DNA of 16,498 nt, taken from a candidate division FCPU426 bacterium (GTDB taxonomy: Bacteria > Oederibacteriota > JAAXVQ01 > JAUVAV01). Location: positions 1-16,498 of the forward strand of contig JAUXBQ010000025.1 in NCBI GenBank assembly GCA_030619365.1, read 5' to 3'. Positions 14,336-16,498 of this stretch are shown here, piece by piece; the stretch's first letter is position 1; every line of letters begins with the position of its first letter. The notes under the pieces were generated by a model, which was not told the origin of the DNA, searched no databases, and saw only the letters and a program-made list of their open reading frames with translations. The position numbers were made by a program, and so were the translations under genes.

Positions 14336-16498
14336 TCACCATCCTCCCGGAAAAATGTATTTGTAAATGAGTACTTTTTCATTCTCGAACACAATTTTCA
14401 AGGGAACTCCCGCAGCCTCAAAGGGCAAGGCCTGAGTTTTATACAGAATAACATAAGTAATACTTTCTTTTTCGAGAAAATCGCGGGCCTCGACCACATT
14501 GGCCTCCCGAAAAAAAGTACGCGCGGCCCGGACCCGGGCCTTCACCGGATATCCCATGATTTGCGCGGAAACCGTGTCCTCCAGATACGTGTTTTTCAAC
14601 GCTACTCCGGCTACCAAAGCCGAGTCCGGCCAGGTTGTGGTCTGGTTTCCGGTTTCCGTTGCCTGAGCCAAAGCGCCATTTCCTTCCACACCCGTTTCCC
14701 CGCTTTCCTCCGCGGCTGCGGATTCATGTTTTCCCGCCTCCGGCTGGGTAGCCAGGAATTTTTTCAGCATTTGCTCCCGACGTTGCAATTCCTCCCAGTG
14801 TTTCTGCTCGGTTTGCCGGGCTTGCTCAAGCTTTACCTTCAGGGCGTTCAACTGGGCTTTGGTTTGCCGTTCATCCTTAGCCAGCTGCTCGGCTTTCTGG
14901 ACAGCCTCAGCCAGGGCTCGCCGCTTGACCAGGCGTTCCGCCTCGGTATCCGCGATTGCCGCCGGACTGCCGGACCTTGCCTCCACCCGCGGTTCAGCCG
15001 CGGACGCTACCGTGTCTCCACCGGCCTCAATGACCGTTTCCGCCTCCGGGATTTCCGGCTCCCCGGCGGACGCCGCCCCGGTCTCGGCTTCCGGTGCCAC
15101 GGCGGATTCCGGGGATGCTTCGTGCAATGCTTCCAGTATTTCTTCCGGCTGTTCCAGGGAGGTCAGTTCTCTTTCCAGGGGCTTGATCTGCTCCAGGGCG
15201 ATTTTTTTCGCCTCCCGGATGCTGCCCGCTTCCCGGCGGACCCGCGCCCGGTCTTGTGTCAATTGTTTGACTTTTCGCCGCGCCCGGGCCTCCGTTTTGT
15301 TGGCCAACTCGACCTCGCCTTGCAAGCGGCTGAGGGTTGCTTCCGGGGTTTCCGCGGGGGTTTCCGGTTCCACGGCAAGGTCCGGCGCTTCGTCCGAGGG
15401 ACCAACCGCGTCCTGCCCGCTAGCCAAGGCCTCGGCTTCGGCTCGCCAGACCTTCAACGAGGTCATCTCTCCCCTTGTTTGATTACGCAGCCACTGCTCG
15501 TAACCGTCATCGGTCATTAGCGCCTGGGGCAGGGGCCGCAGAATCATTTCCTCTGGGCCGGCGTGTTGCCGCAACCACCGGAAAGCTTCCGTGGCAGTCG
15601 GCGGAACTTCCTCCCGGAAATTAATCACCACCCAGGCTTGCACCGCGGCCGGCAGGCCCAGGGCGAAGAGCAAGACCACCCAACCGTATTTCCAGGGAGG
15701 CGTGAGCCGCCGTATCCAGGACCAAAATTGATCGGCAGCCGGCAAGGCGGTTAGCAGCACGGCATAATAAAAAAATTGTATGGTGTTCCACTGCACGCCC
15801 TGCTGGACAAACAATAAAGGCGCGGCCCACGCACCGCCTACGACCAGAACCATAAACAGTAAAAGCGGATCAGCTTCGCGCGGTTTGCAGAGCGCGCGGA
15901 TCATGGGAATCAAGCCCAGGACACGAACCCCCAAATTGCCGATCAGGAAAACCAAGGCCAGCCCGGCCATCAAGAGCGCGACCAAACCCGGCCGCTCCGC
16001 AAACATCAGTTTAAGCGCCTCGGAAGTCATGAGGGCCATCCGGTCCGGCGCCACCAGCATGCTCCCCAGATTAAATCCCGGCAGGAACTTCACCAGCCCG
16101 GCGCCCTGCTGAAGGGACGGCAGGAAGACCAATAAAAACACCGGCAGCAGAGCCGCCCACGCCGCGGCTGGCTTGTAATCCCGGTGCCAGACCGCGCGAA
16201 CAATGCCCAACCCCAGCAAACCCAGGAGCATGAGCAGGCCGGGATAGACCTTGAATCCGGGCAGCACGCCCCAGAACAGGGCTACCAGGATCACGAAATT
16301 CCAATCCTTGCCCCGCAGCCAGCGCGTGAGCGCCCACAACCCGGCCATGACCAAGGCGAAGGACGAGGACACGCCCGGATTGAAAATATTGGTCAGCGGC
16401 GGCTGAACCCAAAAAATCGCGTCCCACAGAAAATACTTTTCACTTCCAAAAAACAGAGGCAGAAGATAACCGAAGTTGGAGCAAAACAAGGTCATGGC
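14336..16498 (-). CDS. Partial GT-C-like membrane protein with about 300 residues of coiled coil inserted in its C-terminal domain
   Basis: The gene runs off the right edge; the frame is open to the last base, and the N-terminal helices and first outer loop are missing. Counting from Met at 16495, 719 residues are visible. Residues 1-290 form multi-pass membrane sequence with FWGVLPGFKVYPGLLML (74-90) and QQGVQWNTIQFFYYAVLL (231-248). I recall these as features of an uncharacterised GT39-like group. The outer C-terminal domain begins PPTATEAFRWLRQHAGPEEM (298-317) and resumes only at DSALVAGVALKNTYLED (624-640) with the ending ARDFLEKESITYVILYK (670-686). Between them lie two charged heptad-rich arms (about 384-458 and 516-586) joined and flanked by Ala/Glu/Pro-rich linkers. 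Membrane sugar-lipid transfer is inferred for the core; the insert's role is unknown. It heads the visible block and is followed after four bases by the next gene. Confidence 0.78.
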   Translation of the reverse strand, partial: AMTLFCSNFGYLLPLFFGSEKYFLWDAIFWVQPPLTNIFNPGVSSSFALVMAGLWALTRWLRGKDWNFVILVALFWGVLPGFKVYPGLLMLLGLLGLGIVRAVWHRDYKPAAAWAALLPVFLLVFLPSLQQGAGLVKFLPGFNLGSMLVAPDRMALMTSEALKLMFAERPGLVALLMAGLALVFLIGNLGVRVLGLIPMIRALCKPREADPLLLFMVLVVGGAWAAPLLFVQQGVQWNTIQFFYYAVLLTALPAADQFWSWIRRLTPPWKYGWVVLLFALGLPAAVQAWVVINFREEVPPTATEAFRWLRQHAGPEEMILRPLPQALMTDDGYEQWLRNQTRGEMTSLKVWRAEAEALASGQDAVGPSDEAPDLAVEPETPAETPEATLSRLQGEVELANKTEARARRKVKQLTQDRARVRREAGSIREAKKIALEQIKPLERELTSLEQPEEILEALHEASPESAVAPEAETGAASAGEPEIPEAETVIEAGGDTVASAAEPRVEARSGSPAAIADTEAERLVKRRALAEAVQKAEQLAKDERQTKAQLNALKVKLEQARQTEQKHWEELQRREQMLKKFLATQPEAGKHESAAAEESGETGVEGNGALAQATETGNQTTTWPDSALVAGVALKNTYLEDTVSAQIMGYPVKARVRAARTFFREANVVEARDFLEKESITYVILYKTQALPFEAAGVPLKIVFENEKVLIYKYIFPGGW
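14630..15523 (-). other. Coding segment for the inserted double coiled-coil region
   Basis: This stretch encodes residues about 325-622 of the right-most membrane protein. It begins after ILRPLPQ and ends before DSALVAG. Arm 1 (384-458) runs from TLSRLQGEVELANKTEAR to PEEILEALHEA; arm 2 (516-586) runs from DTEAERLVKRRALAEAV to MLKKFLATQ. Both are rich in Glu, Lys, Arg, Gln and Ala with Leu at regular spacing. The linkers (360-383, 459-515, 587-622) are Ala/Glu/Pro/Gly-rich and look disordered. Two arms joined by a linker could fold back into an antiparallel hairpin or pair between molecules. Confidence 0.7.

Noticed and set aside
14057..15520. Long open frame on the + strand (487 codons)
   Set aside because: It lies opposite the coiled-coil coding region. 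The GC-rich, Glu/Ala/Arg-heavy codons leave few stops on the other strand; the product shows no domain and low-complexity Arg/Gly/Phe sequence.

Overview
The window shows an uncultivated-type bacterial genome. A C-terminal domain resembling type IX (Por) secretion sorting domains or FlgD-like Ig domains sits at the left edge. The glycan genes resemble those of environmental or candidate-phylum lineages. The sequence alone does not fix the phylum; an FCB-group or similar candidate-phylum bacterium is a reasonable guess, not a conclusion. By eye, composition changes along the window: roughly 600-3,450 is comparatively AT-rich and repeat-laden, while 3,540 to the right end is clearly GC-rich.

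Left part (1-2,700): the 3' end of a secreted or surface protein gene on the + strand is followed by a REP-associated (IS200-like, HUH) tyrosine transposase on the - strand, bracketed by a 13-bp inverted repeat. Next comes a patchwork of short dispersed repeats and hairpins. It holds a solitary ribbon-helix-helix (CopG-type) antitoxin-like gene with palindromic operator candidates laid over its promoter, and a small, probably coiled-coil protein of unknown function converging on it. No toxin gene is visible beside the antitoxin.

Right part (2,698-16,498, all on the - strand, so transcribed right to left): a cell-surface glycan locus. In transcription order it holds four large GT-C-like multi-pass membrane proteins (the first cut by the window edge); a 111-bp gap with a candidate promoter or leader; a Wzx-type flippase; two GT2 glycosyltransferases; a fifth GT-C-like membrane protein; a 36-codon micro-ORF; and a short M50 (site-2-type) membrane metalloprotease without a PDZ domain. 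Most junctions are ATGA or TGATG overlaps or gaps of under 16 bp, which suggests two translationally coupled operon blocks. Inferred joint role: GT2 enzymes assemble a lipid-linked glycan on the cytoplasmic face, the flippase moves it outward, and the GT-C proteins add sugars from lipid-phosphate donors on the outer face.

The most unusual signal is in the right-most gene. Its predicted extracytoplasmic C-terminal domain appears to be split by about 300 residues made of two coiled-coil arms joined and flanked by Ala/Glu/Pro-rich linkers. Also notable are two adjacent GT-C paralogues of which one has lost the acidic motif kept by the other, the orphan antitoxin with its operator array, and the micro-ORF plus PDZ-less protease that close the glycan operon.
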